Source of the DNA: Levilactobacillus humaensis
Lineage (GTDB): Bacteria > Bacillota > Bacilli > Lactobacillales > Lactobacillaceae
Assembly (NCBI RefSeq): GCF_024345185.1
Contig: NZ_BROB01000002.1
Span: forward strand, 60,065-124,064
Direction: 5' to 3'
DNA: 64,000 nucleotides
Part shown: piece after piece, positions 35,819-44,987 of the stretch
Layout: each line of letters begins with the position of its first letter
How positions within the stretch are numbered: position 1 is the stretch's first letter
Notes under the pieces: generated by a model
What the model saw: the letters and a program-made list of their open reading frames with translations, nothing else
Database searches by the model: none
Told to the model about the DNA's origin: nothing
Translations under genes and position numbers: made by a program

Positions 35819-36037
35819 CAATTCATCTACAGTATATGAATTTCATTTCTCATTGTCAACGACTATTTGGTCCCAAATTATAATTAACGGCTTGCCAGCT
35901 ATAACCATAACCCGTTAGTCTGCGTTTTCTCGGCATTAATAAGAATCACTTTTCTATTAAAGAAGTTATGAGACAAGTCGTTGACTTCCATTTCTCAACC
36001 TTGCATACTAAAACGAAATGCCAAAGGAGACGATGTT

Positions 36038-36592
36038 ATGGCCGGAACACAAGCCTTACTAATCATCGATTACACGAACGATTTTGTTGCCGATAAGGGG
36101 GCTTTAACCTGTGGTGAACCGGGGCAGGTCCTGGATCACCCGATAGCAGAATTGGCCGAGACCCATTTCAAGGCCGGCGACTGGGTGCTCTTCCCCACTG
36201 ACGTCCATACGCCAAATGACCCCTATCATCCGGAAACCAAGCTCTTCCCACCCCACAATGTACGGGGCACCTGGGGCCGTGAACTCTTCGGTCAGACCAA
36301 GGAGTGGTTCGATGCCCACCAAGACGCCGAAACCGTCTGGCAGTTCGACAAGACCCGCTACAGTGCCTTTGCAGGAACCGATCTCGACCTGCGCTTACGC
36401 GAACGCCACGTGGACACCCTGCATCTAGCAGGCGTCTGTACCGACATCTGCGTCCTCCACACGGCCATCGCGGCCTACAACCTGGGCTACCACTTAATCA
36501 TCCACGAGAACGCCGTCGCCAGCTTCAACCCCACTGGCCACGCCTGGGCCTTGGAACACTTTAAGACAGCGCTTGGAGCGGAAATTAGATGA
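36038..36592 (+). CDS. isochorismatase-fold cysteine hydrolase, nicotinamidase-like
   Basis: 184 residues. The catalytic triad Asp-Lys-Cys is visible: Asp in LLIIDYTNDF, Lys in FDKTRYSAF, Cys in VCTDICVLHTA. PTDVHTPNDPYH...FPPHN gives the metal-binding Asp-His-His pattern of nicotinamidases, so conversion of nicotinamide to nicotinate is the best guess. The ATG at 36038 has AAAGGAGA upstream. RptB copy 5 starts at the base after the stop codon. Confidence 0.88.
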   Translation: MAGTQALLIIDYTNDFVADKGALTCGEPGQVLDHPIAELAETHFKAGDWVLFPTDVHTPNDPYHPETKLFPPHNVRGTWGRELFGQTKEWFDAHQDAETVWQFDKTRYSAFAGTDLDLRLRERHVDTLHLAGVCTDICVLHTAIAAYNLGYHLIIHENAVASFNPTGHAWALEHFKTALGAEIR

Positions 36593-36715
36593 GAGAGTGT
36601 GACAAAAGGCGGTTAGCCGGCGAGCATTAACGTCGATAAAGCAGGAATCCCGGGCCTGGATTCGTGTTTTATCGGGGTTAAGCGGAGCCAGTTGCCTGTT
36701 TCTACACGTTTCGAC
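36593..36715 (+). repeat. RptB copy 5: structured 3'UTR repeat
   Basis: Begins GAGAGTGTGACAAAAGGCGG immediately after the TGA of the cysteine hydrolase, contains GAGCATTAACGTCG and CGGGGTTAAGCGGAG, and ends ACACGTTTCGAC. The apical stem ATAAA/TTTAT has a long loop. It is the only copy on the plus strand, and it follows the only plus-strand gene that carries one, so orientation follows the gene. The terminator at 36735-36765 comes after it. Confidence 0.88.
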
Positions 36716-36734
36716 ACCATAAACTACAACACAC

Positions 36735-36765
36735 AAAAGGCTGTGACCCGTGTCACAGCTTTTTA
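36735..36765 (+). terminator. intrinsic terminator
   Basis: AAGGCTGTGACCCGTGTCACAGCTTTTT hairpin (GCTGTGAC/GTCACAGC) with T-run, ending the cysteine hydrolase transcript after RptB. Confidence 0.88.
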
Positions 36766-36889
36766 AAACTCTCGAAACCCCTTTCGCCATCCTACCCACC
36801 GGGCGTATAATAAACTTTGAGTCTAACCAATTGTTAGCCTACTTAGCAATGACTTCATAAATTAATCATACATAAGGGTGGTATTCCAC

Positions 36890-37852
36890 ATGAAACGACT
36901 TCCAATGGCCCTCCTAGCACTTAGCTGTGGTCTCTTAATCAGTACCGTTCAACCCGCAACCGCTCACGCCAGCGCGACTAGTGATGCCAATTCATCATCA
37001 ACAGTCACGAACAGTTCTTCCTCTGCGGCTGCTAGCAGTAGTTCTTCATCTGCTTCCAGTGAAAGCGAAAAGCCAACACCGAAGCCCAAACCGAAACCAA
37101 AGCCAGTCGTTTACCGACCAGTTTCCAAGGTAAAAAAGGTGAACTACTACACCAAGATTGGTCCAAACAAGCCTTACGACCATTCCGTCTACCGGACCGG
37201 TGGTGCCAAGTCTTCCGCCAAGAACATGAAGCCTTATACCATGGCGAGTTCGTTTGCCAATAAGACGGTGCACATCACCCGCGAGGAAACCATGGCCAAC
37301 GGGATCTGGCTCAAGTTTACCTATAAGAAAAAGGTCGGCTGGATTCACCGGAACGGGACCGTCAAGACCTACCGTTACCTGAATGTTCCCCTGATCGCGC
37401 AACGACCACAGCTCCCAACCGGCTGTGAATTCACGGCAACAACCATGATGCTCCAATACGCCGGGGCCAAGGTCACCAAGATGTCGATCGCCAAAGAAGC
37501 ACCTCGTAGTTCGAATCCTAACAAGGGCTTCGTCGGCAATCCTTACTCTAAGTATGGTTGGTGGATCTACCCTAAGGGTCTGATGAAGCTCGTCAAACAC
37601 CACACCGGTTCTGCCAAGAACATGACCGGGGCTTCCTTCAACAAGCTGAAAAAGCAGATCGACAAAGGCCATCCCGTGGTCCTCTGGGTTAACCACGTCG
37701 ACGGTTTCAGCAACCACGCGATCACGTTAACTGGGTACAGCAAGACACGTGCCTACTACAATGATCCCTGGACGAACAAGCGAACCAGTATGTCGCAAGC
37801 CAGTTTGCACACGCACCGGAAACACGATGCTTACCGGGCACTGAGTTACTAG
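36890..37852 (+). CDS. secreted C39-like peptidase with SH3 domain
   Basis: 320 residues. It has a signal peptide (about 1-29, ending AHASA), a Ser-rich linker and a KPKPKPKP spacer (about 30-75), a bacterial SH3-like (GW-type) domain (about 80-165), and a C39_2 papain-fold domain starting VPLIAQRPQLPTGCEFTATT. Cys in TGCEF, His in GFSNHAITLTG and Asp in YYNDPW form the expected catalytic set. It probably cleaves cell-wall peptides or peptide substrates at the surface. AAGGGTGG lies 8 nt before ATG 36890. Confidence 0.87.
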   Translation: MKRLPMALLALSCGLLISTVQPATAHASATSDANSSSTVTNSSSSAAASSSSSSASSESEKPTPKPKPKPKPVVYRPVSKVKKVNYYTKIGPNKPYDHSVYRTGGAKSSAKNMKPYTMASSFANKTVHITREETMANGIWLKFTYKKKVGWIHRNGTVKTYRYLNVPLIAQRPQLPTGCEFTATTMMLQYAGAKVTKMSIAKEAPRSSNPNKGFVGNPYSKYGWWIYPKGLMKLVKHHTGSAKNMTGASFNKLKKQIDKGHPVVLWVNHVDGFSNHAITLTGYSKTRAYYNDPWTNKRTSMSQASLHTHRKHDAYRALSY

Positions 37853-37867
37853 AAATACACAAACACG

Positions 37868-37899
37868 AGCGCACTCTCATCTATTGGGAGTGCGCTTTT
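37868..37899 (+). terminator. intrinsic terminator
   Basis: AGCGCACTC/GAGTGCGCTTTT hairpin behind the C39-like gene. Confidence 0.85.
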
Positions 37900-37988
37900 A
37901 ATTACCCTAGTGACTTGGCCTTTCACGACTTGTCTTTCAGTCCAAAGAGTGTAGACTAATAACAATTTAATAATTTGGAGGAATGCCT

Positions 37989-39062
37989 ATGATCAAACCA
38001 CAACCCTTACATACCGGCGATTCCGTCGCCATTGTCAGCCTCTCCAGCGGCGTCCTGGGAGAACCCTTTGCCGCCCACGAACTGGCGTTGGGTCAACGCC
38101 GACTCCGTGAACTGGGCTTAAACCCTGTCACGATGCCCAATGCCCTCAAGGGCCAGGCTTACTTGGGCGCTCATCCGGAAGCCCGTGCCGCCGATCTCAA
38201 GACGGCCTTCACTACCCCGAAGATCAAGGGGATCATCTGCGCCATCGGGGGCATCGACACCTATCGGCTGGCACCCTACTTATTCGACGATCCCGAATTT
38301 GTGGCCGCCGTGCGCCAACATCCGAAGCTCTTCACCGGCTTCTCGGACACAACCGTCAATCACCTGATGCTACGGCGGCTGGGACTCACAACCTACTATG
38401 GCCCCAACCTGCTCAACGACTTGGCTGAACTGGGACCAAACCTGTTGCCCTATACCCGACGGACTCTCGCGCGCTACTTTGAAAACCCTCAGACGACCGC
38501 GATCACCAGTAGTCCCTTCTGGTATGAGGAGCGCACCGACTTCTCCCAAGCCGCCGTGGGCACCCCTCGGATCAGTCATCCCGAACGCCGCGGTTATCAG
38601 GTTCTTCGTGGTCAGGGTCGTCTCACTGGTCGCCTGTTAGGTGGCTGTATTGACAGCTTGAATAGCCTCCTCACGGACACCCGCTACCCGGATGAACCCG
38701 CGATAGCCGCTCGTTATCACCTCTTACCCACGCCAGATGAATGTCGCGGCAAAATTCTCTTCCTCGAAACCAGTGAGGAACAACCAACCCCGGACGCCTA
38801 CGCCGCCATGTTAGCTAACCTCACTGAAGTTGGAATTTTGGGAAACGTCGCCGCAATCCTCATGGGCAAACCGCAAGATGAGGTCTATTACGATGCCTAT
38901 TGCCATGAATTATTGGCCGCAACACGTCGATTCCACACACCGATCATGGCCAACTTAAACTTTGGTCACGCGTACCCACGAACTGCCTTGCCTTATGAAG
39001 CATTGGCCCAAGTGGATCTTGATCGGCGGAAACTCACTATTCTAGAACCTTATTTTGCTTAA
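37989..39062 (+). CDS. S66-family LD-carboxypeptidase / MccF-like serine peptidase
   Basis: 357 residues, cytoplasmic. The nucleophile Ser is in FTGFSDTTVNHL, the Glu in FLETSEEQPTPD, and the His in NFGHAYPRTALPYE, as in LdcA and microcin-C7 immunity protein MccF. It either removes the terminal D-Ala of recycled muropeptides or cleaves peptidyl-nucleotide antibiotics. The ATG at 37989 is chosen because TTTGGAGGA lies 6 nt upstream. Confidence 0.9.
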   Translation: MIKPQPLHTGDSVAIVSLSSGVLGEPFAAHELALGQRRLRELGLNPVTMPNALKGQAYLGAHPEARAADLKTAFTTPKIKGIICAIGGIDTYRLAPYLFDDPEFVAAVRQHPKLFTGFSDTTVNHLMLRRLGLTTYYGPNLLNDLAELGPNLLPYTRRTLARYFENPQTTAITSSPFWYEERTDFSQAAVGTPRISHPERRGYQVLRGQGRLTGRLLGGCIDSLNSLLTDTRYPDEPAIAARYHLLPTPDECRGKILFLETSEEQPTPDAYAAMLANLTEVGILGNVAAILMGKPQDEVYYDAYCHELLAATRRFHTPIMANLNFGHAYPRTALPYEALAQVDLDRRKLTILEPYFA

Positions 39063-39079
39063 AAACATAGAGACCATAA

Positions 39080-39121
39080 AGAGCCGCCAAAACTGGATTT
39101 TTTCCAGTCTTGGCGGCTCTT
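39080..39121. terminator. bidirectional intrinsic terminator
   Basis: AAGAGCCGCCAA/TTGGCGGCTCTT between two convergent genes. Confidence 0.85.
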
Positions 39122-39139
39122 ACTTGTTAATATGTCGAA

Positions 39140-39694
39140 TTACTTAACATGCTTATAGGCCTTCTTCAGATTAGCCTTGTCTTTGGTCGAAGGCTTGTCA
39201 GCAAGCCCTGAGAGGGCACTTGTTTTATCATCTGAATAGTTCAAACCAATAGCATAGCCAACACCCATCAAAGCTGTTCGCTCTTTGTCTTGTTCCGTGT
39301 AATTGACCATCGCTTTACGGTTCAATTTCACCTTACTTGAAAAGATACCAAAGTAGCCACCAGGACCATTAGTATAGCCCATCATCTCATAGTTTCCCTT
39401 AAGGCTCTTCACCGTTGTTAATCGAATGTCAGCCTTGGAAGCCTTTTTAATACTCCTTAGCTTAACAACATGAAGCTTGTTCCAGGCTTTGATGGCACCA
39501 TTCCAATTGTCCTTCCAATGCTTAGACTTGGAATCTATATGGTAAGTAATCTTGCGTGATTGAAGACACCCATAATAACCCTTGCTCGACGCATTTGCCG
39601 TGACCGTGCCAACACGCAACAAACCCAAGCCCACGCCTAAAACGGCAATCGCCTGGATTATAACTTTATGTAATTTCTGATGACTCGTCAACAT
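39140..39694 (-). CDS. secreted matrixin-like protein with destroyed zinc motif
   Basis: 184 residues: signal peptide (about 1-36, ending ANASS) and a small metzincin-like domain with the usual first strand ITYHIDSKSKHW. Where a matrixin has HELGHAIGLNH, this protein reads MGVGYAIGLNY (143-153): all three His and the Glu are replaced, while GxxxGL and the following SDDKTS are kept. It should not be a zinc protease. It is AT-richer than its neighbours. It may be a pseudo-enzyme with a binding role. AAAGGGG precedes the ATG. Confidence 0.75.
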   Translation of the reverse strand: MLTSHQKLHKVIIQAIAVLGVGLGLLRVGTVTANASSKGYYGCLQSRKITYHIDSKSKHWKDNWNGAIKAWNKLHVVKLRSIKKASKADIRLTTVKSLKGNYEMMGYTNGPGGYFGIFSSKVKLNRKAMVNYTEQDKERTALMGVGYAIGLNYSDDKTSALSGLADKPSTKDKANLKKAYKHVK

Positions 39695-39847
39695 ACACTG
39701 ACACCCCTTTGCTTAGATTTAGTGACTTTATCTAAGTTTATTCTAGTCTTCCACAATGGCTAATACTGTTGGGTTTGTCCAATCAACTTGAACCCGCATT
39801 TCACCAAAAAAGCCCCACTGATCATGATGGCCAGCGGAGCTATTGGG

Positions 39848-40579
39848 TTAATTAACCTTAGTCTTTTCGCGGTACACTTCAACACAGAAGTTCTTCTGCC
39901 CACAGTGCGGACACGTTACCTTTCTAGCGCGGATATTGTGCCGGGCAAAGAAGACCTCCTTGAAAGCAGGATTGAAGACCGTCCCGCAGTTGGGGCAAAC
40001 ATAACTCACCGAACGGAAATAATCCCAGCTAATCCAACTCGCCCCGGCGATCGCAACCGCCATGCCACCGGCAAAGAACCACCAGTTACCCGTGAAGAGC
40101 GCGTAGATAAACGTGCCCCACTCGATAACGCCGAGGGGGACGCCGAACCCCAACATCCGTAAATGCACGCGTCTTAATCCCTGTTTGTTTGCCATCATGT
40201 GTTCCATGTCAGTAATGGATTGAATCGGAACGTCGGTAAAGTCGGGTAGACTACGTTGAATCAGGCGAAGCGTCCGCAATTTCTCTGTGTTCTCCGCCTG
40301 TTCTGCCAGTAGTTGGTGCTCTTGCTGAGTTAGGGCTTCGGCTAGAACACGATTGGCCTGGTCGCTATCCAGAATTTCTTGAATCGCCGCTAGCGAGAGG
40401 TCCATCCCCTTGAGTAGCCGAATTAACTTGAGCCGTTGCAAGTCTGCCTCCGCGTACCGTCGACGACCCCCAGCCGTCACAGCCGTCGGGGGCAAGAGTC
40501 CCTTCTGATCGTAATACTGGAGGGTCCGCACCGAAACGTGGCCCAACTTGGCTAATTCTCCTGTTGAATAATCTGACAT
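39848..40579 (-). CDS. MerR-family regulator with membrane segment and zinc ribbon
   Basis: 243 residues. HTH domain (YSTGELAKLGHVSVRTLQYY, followed by RRRYAEADLQRLKLIRLL), coiled coil (about 75-125), two membrane helices (about 155-195) and a C-terminal zinc ribbon with CPNCGTVF and CPHCGQKNF. The combination suggests a membrane-bound one-component sensor. The ATG at 40579 has AGGAGG upstream. Its own promoter has the 19-bp MerR-type spacer, so it is probably autoregulated. Confidence 0.88.
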   Translation of the reverse strand: MSDYSTGELAKLGHVSVRTLQYYDQKGLLPPTAVTAGGRRRYAEADLQRLKLIRLLKGMDLSLAAIQEILDSDQANRVLAEALTQQEHQLLAEQAENTEKLRTLRLIQRSLPDFTDVPIQSITDMEHMMANKQGLRRVHLRMLGFGVPLGVIEWGTFIYALFTGNWWFFAGGMAVAIAGASWISWDYFRSVSYVCPNCGTVFNPAFKEVFFARHNIRARKVTCPHCGQKNFCVEVYREKTKVN

Positions 40580-40600
40580 GGTTTCACCTCCTATACCCTT

Positions 40601-40631
40601 GTTATACCTGATGACGTCGCGTGACAATCAA
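40601..40631 (-). promoter_or_regulatory. MerR-type promoter with 19-bp spacer
   Basis: Minus strand: -35 TTGATT (40631-40626), 19-bp spacer GTCACGCGACGTCATCAGG, -10 TATAAC (40606-40601), directly before the MerR gene's ribosome site. Confidence 0.6.
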
Positions 40632-40639
40632 GGGGTCTG

Positions 40640-40960
40640 CCTGATCTTTTTAAATTTCCTAAAATCATTCGTTTTTCCAATCAATTTCCCGGGTTATTAC
40701 TGCTTCCATTATACCTGATGGCTGGGAACTATCCGCTAAAAATGGTGTTGCGGGATAATGGCTATCCCGCCAAATCAATCGACGTTCTCTATGCCTTTCG
40801 GCTATTCTCAGAACAACCAACACCCAAAATATGAGACTTTAAACTTATTAAGTTTCAGTTTTCCACCGCTTCCACTTACAACCTGACCACAATCCACTTT
40901 CAACGATGTGATCAGCTGTGTCTTCTCCCCTGTTGCCAGTCAACTTCCACCGAATCAACG
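40640..40960. other. non-coding gap
   Basis: About 320 nt without a convincing gene. It holds a short hairpin GCGGGATA/TATCCCGC (about 40750-40772) and a palindrome AAACTTATTAAGTTT at 40841-40855. Neither is linked to a gene. Confidence 0.4.
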
Positions 40961-41130
40961 ACTAGTCTTCCAGCCTGGAGGGGGTCTGCTCAGGGGCTCA
41001 GCCGTGAAATTCCACTTAGTCGAGTGGTCTGCTCGGGTTAGTGAAAGACCGGTATTTGAGACTGCTCTGTGGCTCAAATCCGTGTCCACAGCGTTCCAGC
41101 CCCTGAGCAGGCCCCCGGAAGGCGGGCAAC
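40961..41130 (-). repeat. RptA copy 6 (minus strand, divergent)
   Basis: Read on the minus strand it matches copy 5 (GGCTGGAACG, CACG, ATTTGA segments). Outer helix CTGCTCAGGGGCT/AGCCCCTGAGCAG (13 bp, perfect, 40986-40998 with 41098-41110), inner arm ATTTGAG/CTCAAAT. It lies beyond the terminator of the nucleoside hydrolase gene. Confidence 0.75.
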
Positions 41131-41184
41131 TTCTTCTTGCGTACCCATTCCCAAGTTTTACAATACATTGTTTTTCTCGGCAGA

Positions 41185-41226
41185 ACGAAAAAAAGCGCCA
41201 TTCCAATTAAGGAATGGCGCTTTTTC
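41185..41226. terminator. intrinsic terminator of the nucleoside operon
   Basis: AAAGCGCCATTCC / GGAATGGCGCTTT with T-runs on both strands, just after the nucleoside hydrolase stop. Confidence 0.9.
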
Positions 41227-41233
41227 AATTCGA

Positions 41234-42172
41234 TTACTTGTTGAAAGTCTTCAAAGAATCCTTAATCAGTTGGATAAAGGCCGGACGGTCGATATCTAAT
41301 AGAACTTCGGTGTTCTTAGGCTTTCCAGTGAGTTCGTAGTAGTCACAAACCGTTTCACCACGGACCAATTCACCTTCAGTTTCCACGTCAACGTTCATCA
41401 ATTCACTCTTGAACATTTCTGGGTGGAGCATCCAGGCAATGGTACATGGATCATGCAGTGGCGCACCCTTGAATCCCCACTTTGGATTTTCGTGATAGAC
41501 TTCGAAGAAGCTCAGCAAACCGCGGAAGGCGTGGGCAACAGGGTTGTCGATTTCGTCCAACGATTCGATTTCTGGCTTCAGGATTTGGGCCTTGTGGGTC
41601 ACGTTCAGTGGCGCCATCGTTAGCGGAATCCCAGCGTTTAAGACAATCTTAGCAGCTTCTGGGTCCACGTAGATGTTAAATTCTACGGATGGGGTCCAGT
41701 TACCTAAGCCCATGGCACCACCCATGAAGACGATCCGTTCGATCTTGCTCTTCAATTCTGGGTAGACCCGTAAGAACAACGCAATGTTGGTCATTGGGCC
41801 GGTAACCACTAAGGTTACCTTGTCGTCGCTTTCGCGTAAGGTCTTGGCAATCAACTCGATAGCCGTCATGTCTTGAACCTTGAAGTCTGGTTCGGCGAGT
41901 TCGGCCCCGTCCAATCCGGACTTACCATGCACGTTACCAGCCGTTTCCAACGGCTTCATGAGTGGTGTTCGGTTCCCACCGGCCACTGGAATCTCTTGGT
42001 GGTGCATCAACGTCAACAGACGCATCGCGTTGTTCAGCGTCTTCTCTGGGGTTTGGTTCCCGGCAGAAGAAGTGACCGCTAATAAGTCAATCTCAGGATT
42101 TGCTAACGCCAACATCATGTTGAGGGCGTCATCGTGACCGGGGTCACAGTCCATAATAATCTTTGTTGTCAT
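41234..42172 (-). CDS. ribonucleoside hydrolase (inosine-uridine nucleosidase family)
   Basis: 312 residues. It cleaves the N-glycosidic bond of nucleosides to base and ribose. The calcium-binding N-terminal motif [10 protein letters not shown] (7-16) and the C-terminal HDPCTIAW, plus VTGPMTNIA, are the hallmarks of the family and are intact. Which nucleoside it prefers is unclear. Last gene of the seven-gene nucleoside operon, in front of a strong terminator. Confidence 0.93.
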   Translation of the reverse strand: MTTKIIMDCDPGHDDALNMMLALANPEIDLLAVTSSAGNQTPEKTLNNAMRLLTLMHHQEIPVAGGNRTPLMKPLETAGNVHGKSGLDGAELAEPDFKVQDMTAIELIAKTLRESDDKVTLVVTGPMTNIALFLRVYPELKSKIERIVFMGGAMGLGNWTPSVEFNIYVDPEAAKIVLNAGIPLTMAPLNVTHKAQILKPEIESLDEIDNPVAHAFRGLLSFFEVYHENPKWGFKGAPLHDPCTIAWMLHPEMFKSELMNVDVETEGELVRGETVCDYYELTGKPKNTEVLLDIDRPAFIQLIKDSLKTFNK

Positions 42173-42198
42173 GTCAGATAGCTCCTTATCTAAAGTAA

Positions 42199-42594
42199 TT
42201 AGTGGGTTGATTTAACCGTTACTTTGCTAAGTTGACTACAGGTCTTGAACCATAGCAGGTTGACCCCGATGCCGACGAGACTGCCGACAATGACGAGGCT
42301 CAACAGGCCAGTTGCCTGACCCAAGTTGGAAACGGCTGTCACCAACGAACTGACGAATCCAAATGCATAAACAATAATGACAAATTCCATTAATCCGACC
42401 GCGTGGCGCCGATTACGAAGCACGTTGAACGCACTCCAGACGTAGAGCACGAGGGCAAACGCCACGGTATTAATCATGGGGCGAATGGCGGTCGCGTTAC
42501 TCGTCAGCACTGTCACACCCAGGTTCGTGGCAACAAATAGGAACCAAGAACCCAGCATCAACGGTAATAATTTTTTGAGTTTCGTTTTCACCAT
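42199..42594 (-). CDS. small membrane protein, nucleoside operon
   Basis: 131 residues with four predicted helices and a basic N-terminus; not recognised. AGGAGG precedes the ATG. It lies between the nucleoside permease and the nucleoside hydrolase, 13 nt from the former. It may be an accessory subunit or a small transporter; no function is assigned. Confidence 0.7.
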   Translation of the reverse strand: MVKTKLKKLLPLMLGSWFLFVATNLGVTVLTSNATAIRPMINTVAFALVLYVWSAFNVLRNRRHAVGLMEFVIIVYAFGFVSSLVTAVSNLGQATGLLSLVIVGSLVGIGVNLLWFKTCSQLSKVTVKSTH

Positions 42595-42607
42595 TCAAAC
42601 CTCCTAA

Positions 42608-43792
42608 TTAGAAGTACAGACCAACGATCGTCCCAGTAAGGACAGAAGCCAAGGTGGCCCCTAACAACAACTTCATGGAGAACTTGGCAACGTAACCACC
42701 TTGTTCGGCACTGATGGACTTGATAGAACCCGTAACGATCCCGATCGTCCCAAAGTTGGCGAAGGATACCAGGTAAGCAGAGATGATAGCGTTAGCCTTA
42801 GCACTCAACCCACCGGCGATGGCATGTAAGTTACCCATGGCAACGAATTCGTTGGTAATCAACTTGGTTGCCATCAAACTCCCAACCTTCATGGATTCGT
42901 GTAAAGGAACACCCATTAAGAAGGCAACTGGTGAGAAGACGTAACCAATTAAGTCAGTAAATGAAATGTGGATAATAGCTGTAAAGCTACTGTTTAAGAA
43001 CGTAACCAGGGCAACGAACCCGATTAACATGGCACCAACAGTGATAGCTAAGTTGAACCCATCGGTGATGTAAGTTCCTAAAACTTGGAAGAATGGTTCT
43101 TGCTTCTTTTCGGAAATCTGAACCAATTCATCGTTGGCTTCAGTTTCGTAAGGGTTGATAATGCAAGAAACAATCAATGCGGACAAGATGTTCAAGAAGA
43201 CGGCAACAACGACGAACTTGCCGGGAACCATCTTCATGTATGAAGCCAGCATTGCGGCTGAAACGGCACTCATTGCTGAAGCACAAATGGTGTAAAGACG
43301 TTGTTCGTTCAGCTTTGGGATTTGTTCCTTAACCGTCAAGAAGACTTCTGGTTGACCCAAGATAGCAGTCGATACGGCGAAGTAACTTTCAAGTTCACCC
43401 ATGCCGGCAACCTTGTTCAAAATCCAACCAGTCCACTTGATGATGAATGGTAAGACCTTGATGTAGTTCAGAATCCCAACCAGTGCGGAAATGAAGACAA
43501 TTGGCATCAGCACGTTGAGGAAGAAGACGGAGGCACCCGGCTTGATGGCTAACCCACCAAAGACGAAGTCAACACCACCGGCGGCTTGACCCATCAACCA
43601 GCTGAAGAAGCCGGAGATACCGGCTAAAGTCTTAATCCCACCGGAAGTATGTAAACAAAGGAACGAGATAACAATTTGCAAAGCAAACAGAATTCCCATT
43701 CGTTTGTATTTGATGTGCTTACGGTCGGAACTAACCAGCCAACCAATCCCGAAGACTAATGCTAGACCAGTTAATAAGAAAAAAAAATTCAT
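42608..43792 (-). CDS. nupC: concentrative nucleoside transporter (NupC/CNT family)
   Basis: 394 residues, about ten helices. Motifs typical of CNT proteins: GQPEVFLTVKEQIPKLNEQR, ASAMSAVSAAM and GVPLHESMKVGSLMATKLITNEFVA. It imports nucleosides with H+ or Na+. The ATG at 43792 is preferred; a GTG three codons upstream is an alternative. It is the uptake step for the operon. Confidence 0.93.
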   Translation of the reverse strand: MNFFFLLTGLALVFGIGWLVSSDRKHIKYKRMGILFALQIVISFLCLHTSGGIKTLAGISGFFSWLMGQAAGGVDFVFGGLAIKPGASVFFLNVLMPIVFISALVGILNYIKVLPFIIKWTGWILNKVAGMGELESYFAVSTAILGQPEVFLTVKEQIPKLNEQRLYTICASAMSAVSAAMLASYMKMVPGKFVVVAVFLNILSALIVSCIINPYETEANDELVQISEKKQEPFFQVLGTYITDGFNLAITVGAMLIGFVALVTFLNSSFTAIIHISFTDLIGYVFSPVAFLMGVPLHESMKVGSLMATKLITNEFVAMGNLHAIAGGLSAKANAIISAYLVSFANFGTIGIVTGSIKSISAEQGGYVAKFSMKLLLGATLASVLTGTIVGLYF

Positions 43793-43812
43793 TATGTTCA
43801 CCCTTTTTCCTT

Positions 43813-44982
43813 TTAGTCGAGGCGCTTACCGAAGCCAGCTAACAGCTTAGCAGCAACCTGTTCGTTCATTTCTCCAGGCATGTTGCTTGCAAATTGTTCG
43901 GTGGCAACAGCCTTGGCGTTGGAGACAACTTGTTCGGAAGAGATGCCGTAATCACTGAATGGGTGTAAGCCCAAGACATCGTCACGGAAGTGTTGGTACT
44001 GCTTAACTGCGGCAGAAGTACGGTCAGCCATGGATTCGTCTTCGGCGTAGTTCAAGCCGAGGATTTGGCCAATTTCGGCAACCTTTTCAGGCATCAGGTC
44101 ACTAACAGCGGTCAAGACGCTGGGTAAGGCGTAGGCAACGGCTTCCCCGTGGACAATGTGGTACTTGGAACCTAAGATGTGCGCCATTGAGTGGCCCGCG
44201 TTGGTTCCGGCATTGTTCAACATCCAGCCAGCTAAGGCTGCGGCAACCATGACTTCCTGACGTGCCTTGCGGTTTTGTCCGTCCTTAACAGCAGTTGGCA
44301 GGTAGTTGGCTAACAGGAACATAACCTTTTCACAGACCGCGTCGGTGATCGGGCTTGAGAGCCGTGACGTGTAGCCTTCAGCAGCGTGAGAGAAGGCATC
44401 CAAACCAGTGGCAATCGTCATCTTAGTAGGTAACGATAACAACAGGTCTGGGTTCAAGATGGCGTATTCACTGACCGCGTTGTCAGAGAGAATAGCCAAC
44501 TTCTTTTCCGTCTTCACATCAGTTACGACGAGGGCATTGGACATTTCACTCCCAGTACCGGAAGTCGTTGGAACGGCGATTAAGCCCTTGCAAACCTTGA
44601 TTTCCTTCTTAGGGTCCGTGTAATCCATGATGTCGCCACCATTGGTCCGCACGATGTTTACCCCACGGGCAACGTCGATTGAGCTCCCACCACCAATGGC
44701 GATAATACTATCAGCCTTGGCTGCTTCGAAGGCCGTAACCCCGTCGCGAATAGTTTGTGCAGGTGGATCGGAAACCACTTTATCAAAGACGGCGACGTCA
44801 ATGCCGTTGTCCTTTAATAATTTTTGCGTATCCTGAACCAATTGAACCTTGGCGAGGAAGCCGTCCATGATGAACAATGGCCGGTGGTAGTTTTCGGTTT
44901 GTAAAACTTCTAGAACCGTTTGTGCCAGGTTATCGGTATCGATAACTTTGACGCGTTGTAGTAATTTAACATCCAAACTCAT
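43813..44982 (-). CDS. iron-containing alcohol dehydrogenase, nucleoside operon
   Basis: Group III NAD(P)-dependent dehydrogenase of 389 residues. The nucleotide loop AIGGGSSIDVARGV and the metal ligands Asp/His in TGLDAFSHAAEGY and NAGHSMAHILG are all present, so it should be active. Its presence in an operon with nucleoside import, hydrolysis and a TrpF-like isomerase suggests that it oxidises or reduces a sugar or sugar-derived aldehyde from the nucleoside. The substrate is unknown. Confidence 0.9.
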   Translation of the reverse strand: MSLDVKLLQRVKVIDTDNLAQTVLEVLQTENYHRPLFIMDGFLAKVQLVQDTQKLLKDNGIDVAVFDKVVSDPPAQTIRDGVTAFEAAKADSIIAIGGGSSIDVARGVNIVRTNGGDIMDYTDPKKEIKVCKGLIAVPTTSGTGSEMSNALVVTDVKTEKKLAILSDNAVSEYAILNPDLLLSLPTKMTIATGLDAFSHAAEGYTSRLSSPITDAVCEKVMFLLANYLPTAVKDGQNRKARQEVMVAAALAGWMLNNAGTNAGHSMAHILGSKYHIVHGEAVAYALPSVLTAVSDLMPEKVAEIGQILGLNYAEDESMADRTSAAVKQYQHFRDDVLGLHPFSDYGISSEQVVSNAKAVATEQFASNMPGEMNEQVAAKLLAGFGKRLD

Positions 44983-44987
44983 TCTAT

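Noticed and set aside
39788..40162. Plus-strand ORF opposite the MerR zinc-ribbon gene
   Set aside because: Shadow frame of the minus-strand gene with no ribosome site.
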